Shown: positions 7,502 to 15,493 of the stretch, one piece after another
Numbering within the stretch: position 1 is the stretch's first letter
How the letters are laid out: each line of letters starts with the position of its first letter
From: AG1 sp035559775
GTDB taxonomy: Archaea; Thermoproteota; Thermoprotei_A; Sulfolobales; AG1
Length of the DNA stretch: 26,963 nt
Assembly: GCA_035559775.1 (NCBI GenBank)
Contig: DATMAU010000032.1
Span: 1-26,963 of the forward strand
Reading direction: 5' to 3'
Made by a program: the position numbers and the translations under genes
The notes under the pieces: model-generated
Databases searched by the model: none
What the model was told of the DNA's origin: nothing
What the model saw: the letters and a program-made list of their open reading frames with translations, nothing else

Positions 7502-8811
7502 CGATCTCGCCCTAGGAGCCTCTCTATTATTGACATCTTATTCTCTGTCTCGATATACTCGTCACGGGGCTTAGAATCTATAACGATCCCCGCCCCCGCC
7601 TGGAGTCTCAAGCGGTCTCTGTGGAAAACAGCTGTTCTAATCGTTATTGCGAAGTTCATATATAGATCCTCTATATAGCCGATAGCGCCAGCATAGATCC
7701 CCCTGGGCGTCCCCTCGAAGGTAGATATTAACCACATAGCCCTATGCTTAGGAGCACCGGTTACTGTTCCAGCTGGGAAGAGGGATCTGAAAGCCTCGAA
7801 CGACTCGTCAAAGCTTCTCAGAGACCCCCTAACCCTGCTAACGAGATGGATAACGTTGGGGAGGATCTGTGGGAACATGAGTTTCGAGACCCTCACAGAC
7901 CCTGGGATACAGATCCTTCCGAGATCGTTTCTAGCAAGATCGACAAGCATCATATGCTCAGCCCTCTCCTTAGCGTTCGACAAGAGCCTCATATAGATCT
8001 CTCTATCCATACCCCTAACCCTCTTCCTAGTACCGGCTACCGGGAATGTGTCCACGGTATTGCCTCTAGCAACTATGAGGGGCTCTGGGCTTGCACCGAT
8101 AACCCAGAGATCCCCGGATCTGATGACATATAGATAGGGATTCCCCTCGATATTTGATGAGAGTTTCCTATAGAGGTAGAGGGGATTCCCTGAATACCTA
8201 TAGATCTTATACCTTGAGAGCACTATCTGGAACACCTCGCCATCGTGTATCCTCTTCTTAGCCTCCTCAACAAGATCCATGAATGCTTTCTCGTCGTGCG
8301 AGACAAGCTCTAACTCCGCCTCGAGAGCCCTGCTCTTGTTTCCATATATTTTTGATGAGCTCGATCCCCAGGGAGAGGCTAGCTCTGCATAACCGCTACA
8401 TAGATCTATAGATACATATGTCTCCGGAACCATGAATAGTGCGAGGGGATAGCGGTCATCAATATTTATCCAGCTCAGGCTCTTCTCAGCATATATGAGT
8501 GACTCATAGGATAAGATACCAAGGATCGGTATACCTCTCCTAACCCTCCTCACATACCTACTAATAGCGGCGAGATCGGTGAACGGGTCTCCCGTGATAG
8601 CTATCTCCCCAGATCCTCTTCCCTCAATGATAGCCCCGGATCTCCTCAGCTCATACAGGATCCTTGGTTTCAGCACCGCTATAAGCCTCCCACACCCCTT
8701 CTCATAGGCGCCGGAGTAGTAGAACACGCCGAAGCTATCACTGCCTAAGAGACCCTCGATCCTCTGAATACTCTCGACAAGACTATATGTTGTTGTGACA
8801 CCCAGACCCAT
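7498..8811 (-). CDS. trpE: Anthranilate synthase component I
   Basis: Chorismate-binding subunit that makes anthranilate with ammonia from TrpG. Seen in the C-terminal catalytic half: FQIVLSRY, ASPEPLI, FPVAGTRKRVRG, the signature AEHMMLVDLARNDLGRI, PAGTVTGAPKHRAM, GIYAGAIGYI, and RLQAGAGIVIDSKPRDEYIE, which carries the Mg-binding acidic residues. The N-terminal domain is short, and the total of 437 residues is at the compact end typical of thermophilic archaea. A YSLVES segment near residue 9 may correspond to the LLES feedback site, but the match is weak. ATG 8811 follows the trpF stop by 2 bp; the 3' end overlaps trpG by 4 nt. Expected feedback control by tryptophan is family knowledge, not visible here. 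Confidence 0.94.
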   Translation of the reverse strand: MGLGVTTTYSLVESIQRIEGLLGSDSFGVFYYSGAYEKGCGRLIAVLKPRILYELRRSGAIIEGRGSGEIAITGDPFTDLAAISRYVRRVRRGIPILGILSYESLIYAEKSLSWINIDDRYPLALFMVPETYVSIDLCSGYAELASPWGSSSSKIYGNKSRALEAELELVSHDEKAFMDLVEEAKKRIHDGEVFQIVLSRYKIYRYSGNPLYLYRKLSSNIEGNPYLYVIRSGDLWVIGASPEPLIVARGNTVDTFPVAGTRKRVRGMDREIYMRLLSNAKERAEHMMLVDLARNDLGRICIPGSVRVSKLMFPQILPNVIHLVSRVRGSLRSFDESFEAFRSLFPAGTVTGAPKHRAMWLISTFEGTPRGIYAGAIGYIEDLYMNFAITIRTAVFHRDRLRLQAGAGIVIDSKPRDEYIETENKMSIIERLLGRDR

Positions 8812-8813
8812 GG

Positions 8814-9461
8814 CTATATAGCCTCCGCAGCCTCTACAAGCCTTCTAACAAGCACGGGATCCTTCTTACCGAAAGAGGACTCAACACCGCTGCTCACATC
8901 TATCACATCAGGTCTCACAGGCTTAAGGCTAGAGACATTGTTAGGCGTTATACCACCAGCTACTCCGCAGGGTCTATAGGAACTACATGCCGCTAGATAT
9001 ACGCCCACTGGGAGCTTTAGCCCTGAGGCTTCGATCGGTGCTGCATCTTTCGGGGCGTCGAATAATACATACTCGATAGCGTTGCTAAAGATCATGAGGG
9101 GTCTTGTGACGAGCTCCATATCGGGGGTAGTATTATTCCTGATAATGACCACTGGTATTACTCTATAACCCATCGTCGATAAGATCTCGAGATCCTTAAG
9201 GCTATAGCTATAGTGGAGCTGGAGGATCTCGACTGGGTCGAGCCTCTCTATATATTTATCCAGAACATCTCTACCAGTGATTACGGCGACAACCCTGGAT
9301 TTCGATAGGGTTTTACTCGCATCTATGATCATATCGAATCCCACAGCCCTTCTAGAGCCCTCGAGGATCATTCCAACATAGCGGGCTCCAGCAGCTTCTG
9401 CAGCTATGGCATCCTCTATAGATGTAACACCACAGATCTTAACCGCTGTCAAGGCCGGCAA
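8814..9461 (-). CDS. trpF: Phosphoribosylanthranilate isomerase
   Basis: Catalyses the Amadori rearrangement of phosphoribosylanthranilate. Seen: VKICGVTSIEDA with the general-base Cys near residue 10, GARYVGMIL, LQLHYSYSL (family LQLHG), LFDAPK (family LxD), and DVSSGVESSFGKKD, carrying the general-acid Asp and phosphate-binding residues. The start is ambiguous: TTG 9461 overlaps trpD by 23 nt, while TTG 9452 would give MTAVKICG and has GGAGG about 10 nt upstream; both use TTG. No ATG is available. It sits between trpD and trpE in the operon. At 215 residues it is of normal length. Confidence 0.92.
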   Translation of the reverse strand: MPALTAVKICGVTSIEDAIAAEAAGARYVGMILEGSRRAVGFDMIIDASKTLSKSRVVAVITGRDVLDKYIERLDPVEILQLHYSYSLKDLEILSTMGYRVIPVVIIRNNTTPDMELVTRPLMIFSNAIEYVLFDAPKDAAPIEASGLKLPVGVYLAACSSYRPCGVAGGITPNNVSSLKPVRPDVIDVSSGVESSFGKKDPVLVRRLVEAAEAI

Positions 9462-10458
9462 GCCTCCTAGCAGTAGCTACGATCCTATCGAGCTTCCTCC
9501 ATGCTGAGCCGCTTACTATCTCTCTATAGGCTCTCTCATACCCATCCTCTATAGAACTAGCCTCGCCAGCTACGTAGAGGGCTAGCCCGGCGTTGATCGC
9601 TATGAAGGATGCTAAGCCCTTATCCTCGCCCCTCAGGCCCCGTACTCCTTTCTCAATGATCTCCTCCCTCGTTTGTCCGGATACATGGTTGACAGGGATC
9701 TCCTCTAACCCGAGGGTTTTTGGCGATATGGTTATCTCCTCCACAGATCCCCTCTTGATGATAGCAATACTAGGCCCGCTTGGTGAGAGCTCATCCATCC
9801 CTGGATAGCCCGTTACAACAGCGAATCTATGTAAACCTATCTCATCTACAGCTCTATAGATCAGTTTAACCATGTTTGGGCTGGGCACACCTATAACCTG
9901 GATCTTTGGGTTGGCTGGGTTGGCTAGGGGAGCTGCTAGGTTGAATATGGTTCTTATCCCGAGCCTCTTCCTTATAGGCGCTACTGTCTTCAAGGCTTGA
10001 TGATACTTAGGCGCGTAGAGATAAGCGTATCCCTCAAGCCTGAGGAGCTCTTCAGCAACATCTGCCCCATGCTCTATCGGGTATCCGAGAGCCTCCATAA
10101 AGTCAGCAGATCCGACAAGGCTGGAGAAGCCCCTGTTCCCGTGCTTTGCTACAGGAACGCCTATGGATGCCACTACTATTGATGCTAGTGTTGATGCATT
10201 GATCGTGTTTAGACCATCGCCTCCCGTTCCAACAATATCTATGGCATCCCCAACCCTTACTCTTACAGCATTGTCTCTCAGGGCTCTCACAAAACCCCTG
10301 ATCTCCTGGGGCTCCTCACCCTTCACCCTCAGCCCCATAAGTATGGCTGAGATCTCTACCGGATCCACAGCTCCTCTGAGCATACCGACGCATAGGTTGT
10401 AGGCATCCTCCTCCCCAAGACCTTGTCTCTCAGCTATCCTTGCTATATAGCTAGCCAT
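9439..10458 (-). CDS. trpD: Anthranilate phosphoribosyltransferase
   Basis: Transfers phosphoribosyl from PRPP to anthranilate. Seen: a helical N-terminal domain, then the PRPP-binding motif VGTGGDG (76-82), NTINAST (84-90), the anthranilate-site KHGNRG (105-110), FNLAAPLANP, and DELSPSG for the second Mg-binding region (the usual DE pair). Length (339) is normal. It starts 2 bp after the trpB stop (start at 10458) and its 3' end overlaps the trpF reading frame by 23 nt if TTG 9461 is used. No fusion to trpG, unlike some bacteria. Confidence 0.95.
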   Translation of the reverse strand: MASYIARIAERQGLGEEDAYNLCVGMLRGAVDPVEISAILMGLRVKGEEPQEIRGFVRALRDNAVRVRVGDAIDIVGTGGDGLNTINASTLASIVVASIGVPVAKHGNRGFSSLVGSADFMEALGYPIEHGADVAEELLRLEGYAYLYAPKYHQALKTVAPIRKRLGIRTIFNLAAPLANPANPKIQVIGVPSPNMVKLIYRAVDEIGLHRFAVVTGYPGMDELSPSGPSIAIIKRGSVEEITISPKTLGLEEIPVNHVSGQTREEIIEKGVRGLRGEDKGLASFIAINAGLALYVAGEASSIEDGYERAYREIVSGSAWRKLDRIVATARRLAGLDSG

Positions 10459-10460
10459 AT

Positions 10461-11729
10461 CTACACCCCGTAGAAGTCCTGATCATAGAGTCCGTGTCCG
10501 CTTAGGTTCACAAGGATCGTTATCTCCCTATCGCCAGCCTTTTTAGCCTCCTCTATCGCAGCTGCTATTGCATGGGCACTCTCAGGCGCTGGTAATATTC
10601 CCTCGGATCTATAGAATAGTAGCCCAGCCTCTCTAGCCTGTTCGGGCGTATAGGCTCTCGGCTCTACAAACCCCTCCATGATCAGTATCGAGAGGCTTGG
10701 AGCAACACCATGGTATCTGAGGCCCGCTGCCCTTATAGATGGGGGTATGAAGTTTCTACCAAGCGTGAGCATCTTTATCATTGGGAGAGCTCCGCCTGTG
10801 TCGGGGTGCTCATACATATAGACACCTTTGGTCATTTTTGGAACCAGGGTGCTCTCTGCACCAATTATTCTGGGAGGCTTCTCCCCCCTCCTAACAGCCT
10901 CGCCGTAGAACGGGTAGGAGATCCCGGCTAGGTTTGACCCGCCGCCTACACAGCCTATTATTATGGAGGGCTCTTCACCCTCTCTCTTCATCTGCTCAAC
11001 AGCCTCGATACCTATCACACTCTGGTGGATCAATACGTATTCCATAACGCTCCCAGGGATATACCTCTTAGACCAAGGATCCTTGAGGACTGTCTCAACA
11101 GCCTCGCTGATCGCTATCCCTAGACTGCCTGGATGGTTTGGATCTTGTTTCAGAAAACCCCTACCAGTCTCTGTGAGATCCGAGGGGCTTGGATAAACCT
11201 CGGCTCCATTCTCTATCATGAGCTTTACTCTCTTGCCCTTAGATAGATAGCTAGATCTTGTCATAAAGATCTGTGCCTCTAATCCCAGCATCTTTGAGGC
11301 TATAGATACAGCCAGCCCCCACTGCCCCGCACCAGTCTCGGTAACAACGGTACCATAGCCCTCTCTATGCGCATAATACACCTGGGCAACGGCTGTGTTT
11401 AGCTTATGACTCCCACTTGGTAGGGAGCCTTCGTATTTATAATAGATCTTAGCCCGTGTGTTGAGAAGCCTCTCAAGCCCTTTAGCCCTTAGAAGCGGGG
11501 TTGGTCTCCCTATCTCTCTATATATGTTTCTAACATCGGCTGGGATTTCTATATATCGCTCAAAGGAGAACTCCTGGTCTATTAGGTGGTGTGGGAGGAT
11601 CTCTTTAAGCCTGTCTACAAGCGATGACTCAGAGTCTAGGGGGTCTATAGGAGGTGGGACTGGTCTGGGGAGGTCTGGTGCTATGTTATACCAATACCTC
11701 GGGATCAGATCCTCGTCCATCGCCCTCAA
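10461..11729 (-). CDS. trpB: Tryptophan synthase beta chain, TrpB2 type
   Basis: PLP enzyme condensing indole with serine. Seen: PLP lysine Lys109 in GSHKLNTA, Glu131 in TETGAGQWG (catalytic Glu of the family), PLP phosphate loop VGGGSN (261-266), and LNLSGHG-like VNLSGHGLYD at the C-terminus. The long N-terminus (Lys at 109 rather than about 85), the SGSHKLN context and the 422-residue length mark the TrpB2 branch, not the bacterial TrpB1. Being the only trpB in a complete trp operon beside trpA argues that it is the biosynthetic beta subunit (TrpB2a) and not a free indole-salvage enzyme. Start: TTG 11729 overlaps the trpA stop (TTGA); ATG 11720, three codons later, is equally possible. Confidence 0.93.
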   Translation of the reverse strand: MRAMDEDLIPRYWYNIAPDLPRPVPPPIDPLDSESSLVDRLKEILPHHLIDQEFSFERYIEIPADVRNIYREIGRPTPLLRAKGLERLLNTRAKIYYKYEGSLPSGSHKLNTAVAQVYYAHREGYGTVVTETGAGQWGLAVSIASKMLGLEAQIFMTRSSYLSKGKRVKLMIENGAEVYPSPSDLTETGRGFLKQDPNHPGSLGIAISEAVETVLKDPWSKRYIPGSVMEYVLIHQSVIGIEAVEQMKREGEEPSIIIGCVGGGSNLAGISYPFYGEAVRRGEKPPRIIGAESTLVPKMTKGVYMYEHPDTGGALPMIKMLTLGRNFIPPSIRAAGLRYHGVAPSLSILIMEGFVEPRAYTPEQAREAGLLFYRSEGILPAPESAHAIAAAIEEAKKAGDREITILVNLSGHGLYDQDFYGV

Positions 11730-12469
11730 CCCCTTATCGCTTTCGAGAGGCTTCTAACAAAATCCACAGCATCGCTGGGATCTTTGTTAAGCCTCCTGAT
11801 CACCTCGCTCCCTACTACAGCTATATCAGCGCCTCCCCTGAGTATCGCTATAAGCCTATCGACGCTGTTTATGCCGAAGCCAACTGCTAGTGGGGCTCTA
11901 CCCCTTATCAGATCTCTAGCTATCGATATGTTTCTAAGAACCTGTATTGGAAGGCTAGTCCCTGTTGATGCCTGGAGCCCTAGATAGATCATGTATGGCT
12001 CTAGCTCCGAGATCCTCTCTACAAGCCTGTAGGGGGTTTTTGAAGATATGAAGAAGCACGGCTCGAGGCCATTATCCCTGGAAGCCCTTGTATATAGATC
12101 AAGCTTCTCTGGATACTCGATCAGGAGGTCTGGTGTTAGGAGGCATTTGAAGCCTAGATCCGCTATAGATCTTAGAATCGTGTTGAGATCCGCGCTTACC
12201 TCTGAATAATATGCTAGGGCTACTAGATCGCATCTAAGCTTTGACAATTCAGAATAGCTCTTTATATGCTCAGGCAGGACACCTTTTCTAAGGATCTCCC
12301 TATGAGCTTTCCTTATAATGGGACCATCGTATATGGGGCTGCGTGTTGGTATTCCTATTTCGAGCATGTCTATAAAGCTGCTGATCGAACCAACATATTC
12401 GAGGAACGTTTTCGGTTCAGGGTATCCTAGGGGTATGTATATGCCCAACCTCTTACCATTCAGATCCAT
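11726..12469 (-). CDS. trpA: Tryptophan synthase alpha chain (divergent)
   Basis: Cleaves indole-3-glycerol phosphate to indole for TrpB; a TIM barrel. The catalytic Glu is in LEIGIP and the catalytic Asp in YDGP, LTPDLLIEY matches the family PDLP region, LGLQASTG corresponds to the mobile loop, and AVGFGI plus VVGSEVI are the phosphate-binding ends. Several normally invariant parts are altered: the opening is YIPLGYPEP instead of YxxAGDP, and SDP before the catalytic Asp is RSP. The gene is the first of the operon, 247 residues, starting at ATG 12469 downstream of a TATA box. Pairing with a TrpB2-type beta chain probably explains the divergence; this is inference. Confidence 0.9.
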   Translation of the reverse strand: MDLNGKRLGIYIPLGYPEPKTFLEYVGSISSFIDMLEIGIPTRSPIYDGPIIRKAHREILRKGVLPEHIKSYSELSKLRCDLVALAYYSEVSADLNTILRSIADLGFKCLLTPDLLIEYPEKLDLYTRASRDNGLEPCFFISSKTPYRLVERISELEPYMIYLGLQASTGTSLPIQVLRNISIARDLIRGRAPLAVGFGINSVDRLIAILRGGADIAVVGSEVIRRLNKDPSDAVDFVRSLSKAIRG

Positions 12470-12510
12470 TGGCGCATCTCAAAACCCTCGAAGGTAACTT
12501 TATTAAAAAT

Positions 12511-12520
12511 GCTTATAAAC
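12511..12520 (-). promoter_or_regulatory. TATA box of the trp operon
   Basis: GTTTATAAGC on the minus strand is centred near 12515, predicting a transcript start near 12490 and a leader of about 20 nt before trpA. A second TATA-like TTTTTAATAAAG lies at about 12498-12510. The spacer to the divergent reductase gene (12470-12608) also contains the palindrome GTGATCAC at 12550-12557, a possible operator. Confidence 0.45.
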
Positions 12521-12570
12521 TTATCGCTGTCTATAGATAGGTTGCGCATGTGATCACTGCTCACCAGCAT

Positions 12571-12578
12571 CTATATAT
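12571..12578 (+). promoter_or_regulatory. TATA box of the divergent reductase gene
   Basis: CTATATAT centred at about 12574 predicts a start near 12600, leaving a leader of under 10 nt before ATG 12609. No good ribosome-binding site fits in such a short leader, so translation may be nearly leaderless. Confidence 0.4.
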
Positions 12579-12608
12579 GCTCCCAATGCTAATGGATCGT
12601 GTGGGATT

Positions 12609-13640
12609 ATGAGGGCGGTTTTTCTAACCGGGCTTGGCGGTTACGAGGTGCTTGTGGAAAAAGAGACAGAGGTTCCTAAGATCTCTGATGACGAGGTGCT
12701 CATAAGGGTTAGGGGGTGCGGGGTTTGCTATAGAGATACTCTTGTCAGGAGGGGGTTTATGAGGGCAAGGATCCCGGTGATACTTGGTCACGAGGTTTCG
12801 GGAGAGATCGTTGAGGTCGGGGGCAACGTTGAGGGTTTCTCTAAAGGGGATCTTGTTGCATCTCTAATATACTCATACGATCCACGTGATAAGAGCTGTG
12901 CCGGCGGGAAGGAGAATATATGTAGATCCAGGATCTCGATTGGCGAGGATAGAAACGGGTGTTACGCTGAATATATAGCTCTACCATACTGGATCCTTGA
13001 AAACATAGGAAGCCCGGGCAACGCGTCGCCAGAGAGTTATAGCATAGCAGCATGTGTTGTCGGGACAGCTGTGAGAGCGATTAAAACCATCGGCAGGATC
13101 TCGAGGGGAGAGAGTGTCCTAGTAACGGGTGCAGGGGGAGGGGTGGGGATACACGCGATCCAGGTCGCCAAGGCTCTCGGAGCTAGGGTTATTGCTACTA
13201 CTAGGAGTCCTGAGAAGGCTGAGGCTATTAAAAAGGCTGGGGTCGATGATCTCATAATATATAGAGAAGGGTTCTCTGAGGAGGTTAGAAAGCTGACTGA
13301 CGGGGAAGGTGTAGATCTTGTTGTCGAGACTGTCGGGGGCCCAACGCTGGAGCACTCATTACGATCTGTTAAGAGAGGCGGTAGGATCGTTGTTGTAGGT
13401 AACGTTGATCCAAAACCGCAGGGAATACTTTTAGGCCTGATCATATTGAGAGAGATACACATACACGGAGTGTTGAACTCAACACACATAGAGTTGAGAG
13501 AAGCAATAGAAATGATTAAGAAGGGCCTTGTAAAGCCCATTATAAGGACAATAGATCTCAGTGAAGAGAGTGTTAGGAAAAGCCACCAAGACCTAGAGAG
13601 GGGAGGCTCTACAGGTAGATATGTGATCACACCCAAATAG
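12609..13640 (+). CDS. Zinc-dependent medium-chain dehydrogenase/reductase (acryloyl-CoA reductase / alcohol dehydrogenase family)
   Basis: NAD(P)H-dependent oxidoreductase of the MDR superfamily. Seen: the catalytic zinc ligands Cys40 (GVCYRD), His61-Glu62 (GHEVSGE) and Cys149 (AACVVGTA); the Rossmann motif VTGAGGGVGIHAIQVAKALGA from about 172; and VVVGNVDP. The structural-zinc loop keeps only two Cys (97 and 105) where four are usual, so the second zinc is probably absent. The pattern CYRD, GHEV, GIHAIQVAKALGA and GNVDP closely resembles the archaeal acryloyl-CoA reductases known from Sulfolobales, but no other gene of the 3-hydroxypropionate route is present, so substrate is left open. It is transcribed divergently from the trp operon and appears monocistronic. 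Length 343. Confidence 0.85.
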   Translation: MRAVFLTGLGGYEVLVEKETEVPKISDDEVLIRVRGCGVCYRDTLVRRGFMRARIPVILGHEVSGEIVEVGGNVEGFSKGDLVASLIYSYDPRDKSCAGGKENICRSRISIGEDRNGCYAEYIALPYWILENIGSPGNASPESYSIAACVVGTAVRAIKTIGRISRGESVLVTGAGGGVGIHAIQVAKALGARVIATTRSPEKAEAIKKAGVDDLIIYREGFSEEVRKLTDGEGVDLVVETVGGPTLEHSLRSVKRGGRIVVVGNVDPKPQGILLGLIILREIHIHGVLNSTHIELREAIEMIKKGLVKPIIRTIDLSEESVRKSHQDLERGGSTGRYVITPK

Positions 13641-13732
13641 AGGTTTAGGTCTCATTATAACTAGCACTGCAGTATTATACCAGCTGATCAACGCGCAACG
13701 AACCCCAACCTGCTTGCCTAGAGATGAATAAA

Positions 13733-13742
13733 GCATATAGGC
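13733..13742 (+). promoter_or_regulatory. Probable TATA box of tRNA-Thr
   Basis: GCATATAGGC lies about 27 nt upstream of the first base of the tRNA, the expected TBP distance. A TATATT at 13754-13759 is too close (about 10 nt) to serve. Confidence 0.35.
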
Positions 13743-13765
13743 TGAAAACAATCTATATTTTGGAA

Positions 13766-13866
13766 GCCGCCGTAGCTCAGCTGGCAGAGCGCCGGCCTCG
13801 TACGGATCTCATAGCCGAAGTTGCCGGGATAGCCGGTGGTCGCGGGTTCGAATCCCGCCGGCGGCT
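13766..13866 (+). tRNA. tRNA-Thr (anticodon CGU) with canonical intron
   Basis: Cloverleaf read by hand: acceptor GCCGCCG 13766-13772 with CGGCGGC 13859-13865; D-stem GCTC 13775-13778 with GAGC 13787-13790; anticodon stem CCGGC 13792-13796 with GCCGG 13832-13836; T-stem GCGGG 13842-13846 with CCCGC 13854-13858 around TTCGAAT. The anticodon loop is CT-CGT-A plus A13831, anticodon at 13799-13801, decoding ACG. The discriminator is T13866, as usual for archaeal tRNA-Thr. Removal of the 28-nt intron gives a 73-nt mature tRNA; CCA is not encoded. A TCTTTT run at 13866-13871 may end transcription. Confidence 0.95.
13803..13830 (+). other. tRNA intron (bulge-helix-bulge, position 37/38)
   Basis: The 28-nt intron follows A37. 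A bulge-helix-bulge core forms around it: CTCG 13797-13800 (exon side, shifted to C13797 T13798 C13799 G13800) pairs with CGGG 13825-13828; the 3-nt bulges are TAC 13801-13803, cut after the second base, and ATA 13829-13831, cut after the second base. Both cuts agree with the cloverleaf. The inner helix is weak, so this is a relaxed hBHB form. Confidence 0.85.
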
Positions 13867-13980
13867 CTTTTCAAAGCTTTATCTATTTAGTCGTACAGCA
13901 TTCTTCTCCGGTCTAAATTAGATCTAAATTACAAGTGCCACGTGTTATACGGATCATGGCTGTGGTATAAGAAGCGTGTT

Positions 13981-15042
13981 TCATGTAGAGACTGTTCCAG
14001 AGTCTCTGGGACTCGGTCTAAAGATCTTCTCTCTTCCCTCTACCACGCCCATCCATCTCCATATGATCCTCACCACTATTGCTGGAGACTCTTGGGATCG
14101 TTTCTCGATATCTGTTATACCCATGTTGAGGGGAACCCTGACCACGCCTCTTCTGCTTGGCTTCTCAACAGCTCTCCCAATCACTGTTCCTCTCCAGATT
14201 GCCACTACATTCAGTTCTTTAGCCTCAAAGTCCCCTCTGTTCTCGAACTCTACTAGTAGTTCTCGTCCTTCTGGTGATAGCTCTATATCTCCTATAACAT
14301 ATTCTGGAGACTTCTTGCTACTCGTGCCGATAAAAACCCACGGGATCTTTATCATGCACTCGCTTTCAAGGCACCCGCTCTCAAGCTCTACCTCTTCTTT
14401 ACCGTCGGCAATGGTTCCACATAGCCTTAGAGACAGCTCCGTAGGTGAGTTGATGGAGAGTCTCCTCACAGCCTTGTTCATCGAGAGGCTGAGCTTTATA
14501 TCGGCCTTCTTTATAGGGATCACTATACCGCCTATCGTGAGGTCACCTCCACCAAAGCTCCTAGCGTTCAGATAGATCCTCTCCCCTCCTCGGAGTATGT
14601 AGGGACCTATATACACCTTATTCTGGCTCTCAACATACCCCGCGTTAGTGTTGGGAGGGTATATGGCTATTAAGGATATCCCGTCGACTAGTATGTCTAG
14701 ATCCCTTGATTCTATGTCTATCTCGGCCCTATCCTGAAGCCTACTCTTTATGGGCGTAAGATCATAGACGAATATCGAGTGAAAGGCGTTTTGGAGCTGG
14801 AGTTCATTCACAGGCCTAGCTATCCTCGATATGCTGAAACCATTTACAGCAATTTTAAGTCTAGAGTTATATATACTTCTACCAGTCTTCATAGATACTA
14901 AAAGAACAGCCCCAACTATATCTCCTCCCGCCTCTCTCTCCACCTCCAGGGTTGTGGAGAAGGGCTTCGAGACCTTTATTCTCTCCTCTACGTCGTGGCT
15001 AGATATCGAGCCAAACCCTGGCCCTAGATCTATCTCGGCCAA
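13981..15042 (-). CDS. Unknown beta-rich protein, possibly with a CARDB-like domain
   Basis: A 353-residue soluble protein I do not recognise. Hydropathy by eye shows alternating beta-strand patterns with no signal peptide and no membrane helix. A C-terminal segment (around FENRGDFEAKELNV, then IWRGTVIGRA) resembles the strand pattern of CARDB-type adhesion or scaffold domains, but this is weak. It has three Cys near residues 208-226, in LCGTIADG, GCLESEC. It starts with TTG 15042, the only start codon available after an in-frame stop; a TATA-like TTAAATAAAAAT at about 15077-15088 lies at the proper distance. Neighbours (tRNA-Thr and radA) give no functional clue. A tail-to-tail gap separates it from the tRNA. 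Confidence 0.75.
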   Translation of the reverse strand: MAEIDLGPGFGSISSHDVEERIKVSKPFSTTLEVEREAGGDIVGAVLLVSMKTGRSIYNSRLKIAVNGFSISRIARPVNELQLQNAFHSIFVYDLTPIKSRLQDRAEIDIESRDLDILVDGISLIAIYPPNTNAGYVESQNKVYIGPYILRGGERIYLNARSFGGGDLTIGGIVIPIKKADIKLSLSMNKAVRRLSINSPTELSLRLCGTIADGKEEVELESGCLESECMIKIPWVFIGTSSKKSPEYVIGDIELSPEGRELLVEFENRGDFEAKELNVVAIWRGTVIGRAVEKPSRRGVVRVPLNMGITDIEKRSQESPAIVVRIIWRWMGVVEGREKIFRPSPRDSGTVST

Positions 15043-15114
15043 TGGTGCGCACTTCCAATCACTAGTAGTTTAGTGCAATTTTTATTTAATCGCTCTAGTA
15101 GCCGGCCTCTGTAA

Positions 15115-15378
15115 CGAGCTGTCTCGTTTCTAATAATCTTTCTAACAACCCCTAGGTATTATTACGTTCTTTGGAACAATGGTGTCTATCGCAGTCATAG
15201 ATGCCGAAAAGATCTTCCCACCGGTCAGGAGGATCTGTGCTCTGGTCTTGGTGATAGGCTGGTTTCAGTATTAGCTCTGGGCCATGATGGGAGTTTTGAT
15301 CCAAGCAGCCTAGGGCTTATCTTTAGTTATCTTAGTGATCTTTTGCTATCTGGTTTACAGCGAATCGTGGATCTGTAG
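15115..15378 (+). other. Long spacer with start-less open frame, possible gene remnant
   Basis: The 451 bp between the orphan gene start (15042) and the radA stop (15494) hold no supported gene. On the plus strand one frame stays open for about 87 codons from after a TAA at 15112-15114 to a TAG at 15376-15378 and looks protein-like in its second half (LALGHDGSFDPSSLGLIFSY, then SDLLLSGLQRIVDL), but it has no ATG or GTG and no early TTG. It may be a decayed gene piece or chance. The minus strand is full of stops. AGAGATCTCT near 15390 is a small palindrome. Confidence 0.2.
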
Positions 15379-15493
15379 GGGTAGAGATCTCTGCTGACTA
15401 AGTGGAAGTCCCCAAATACGGGTGACTACTAGATGTCAGGGTAAGCTGTAACGTGTTGATCTCGATCCCGGTGGTCTCCTAGATCATGTTTGG

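Noticed and set aside
13037..13636. Minus-strand 199-codon frame inside the reductase gene
   Set aside because: Antisense shadow; the plus strand carries clear MDR motifs.
13685..13748. C/D box sRNA (TGATCA ... GATGAA ... CTGA)
   Set aside because: Boxes deviate from consensus, spacing is irregular and the segment overlaps the tRNA promoter.
13976..14575. Plus-strand 199-codon frame opposite the orphan gene
   Set aside because: Serine/proline-rich antisense shadow; the minus frame is longer and has a promoter. Some doubt remains because the minus protein is itself unknown.
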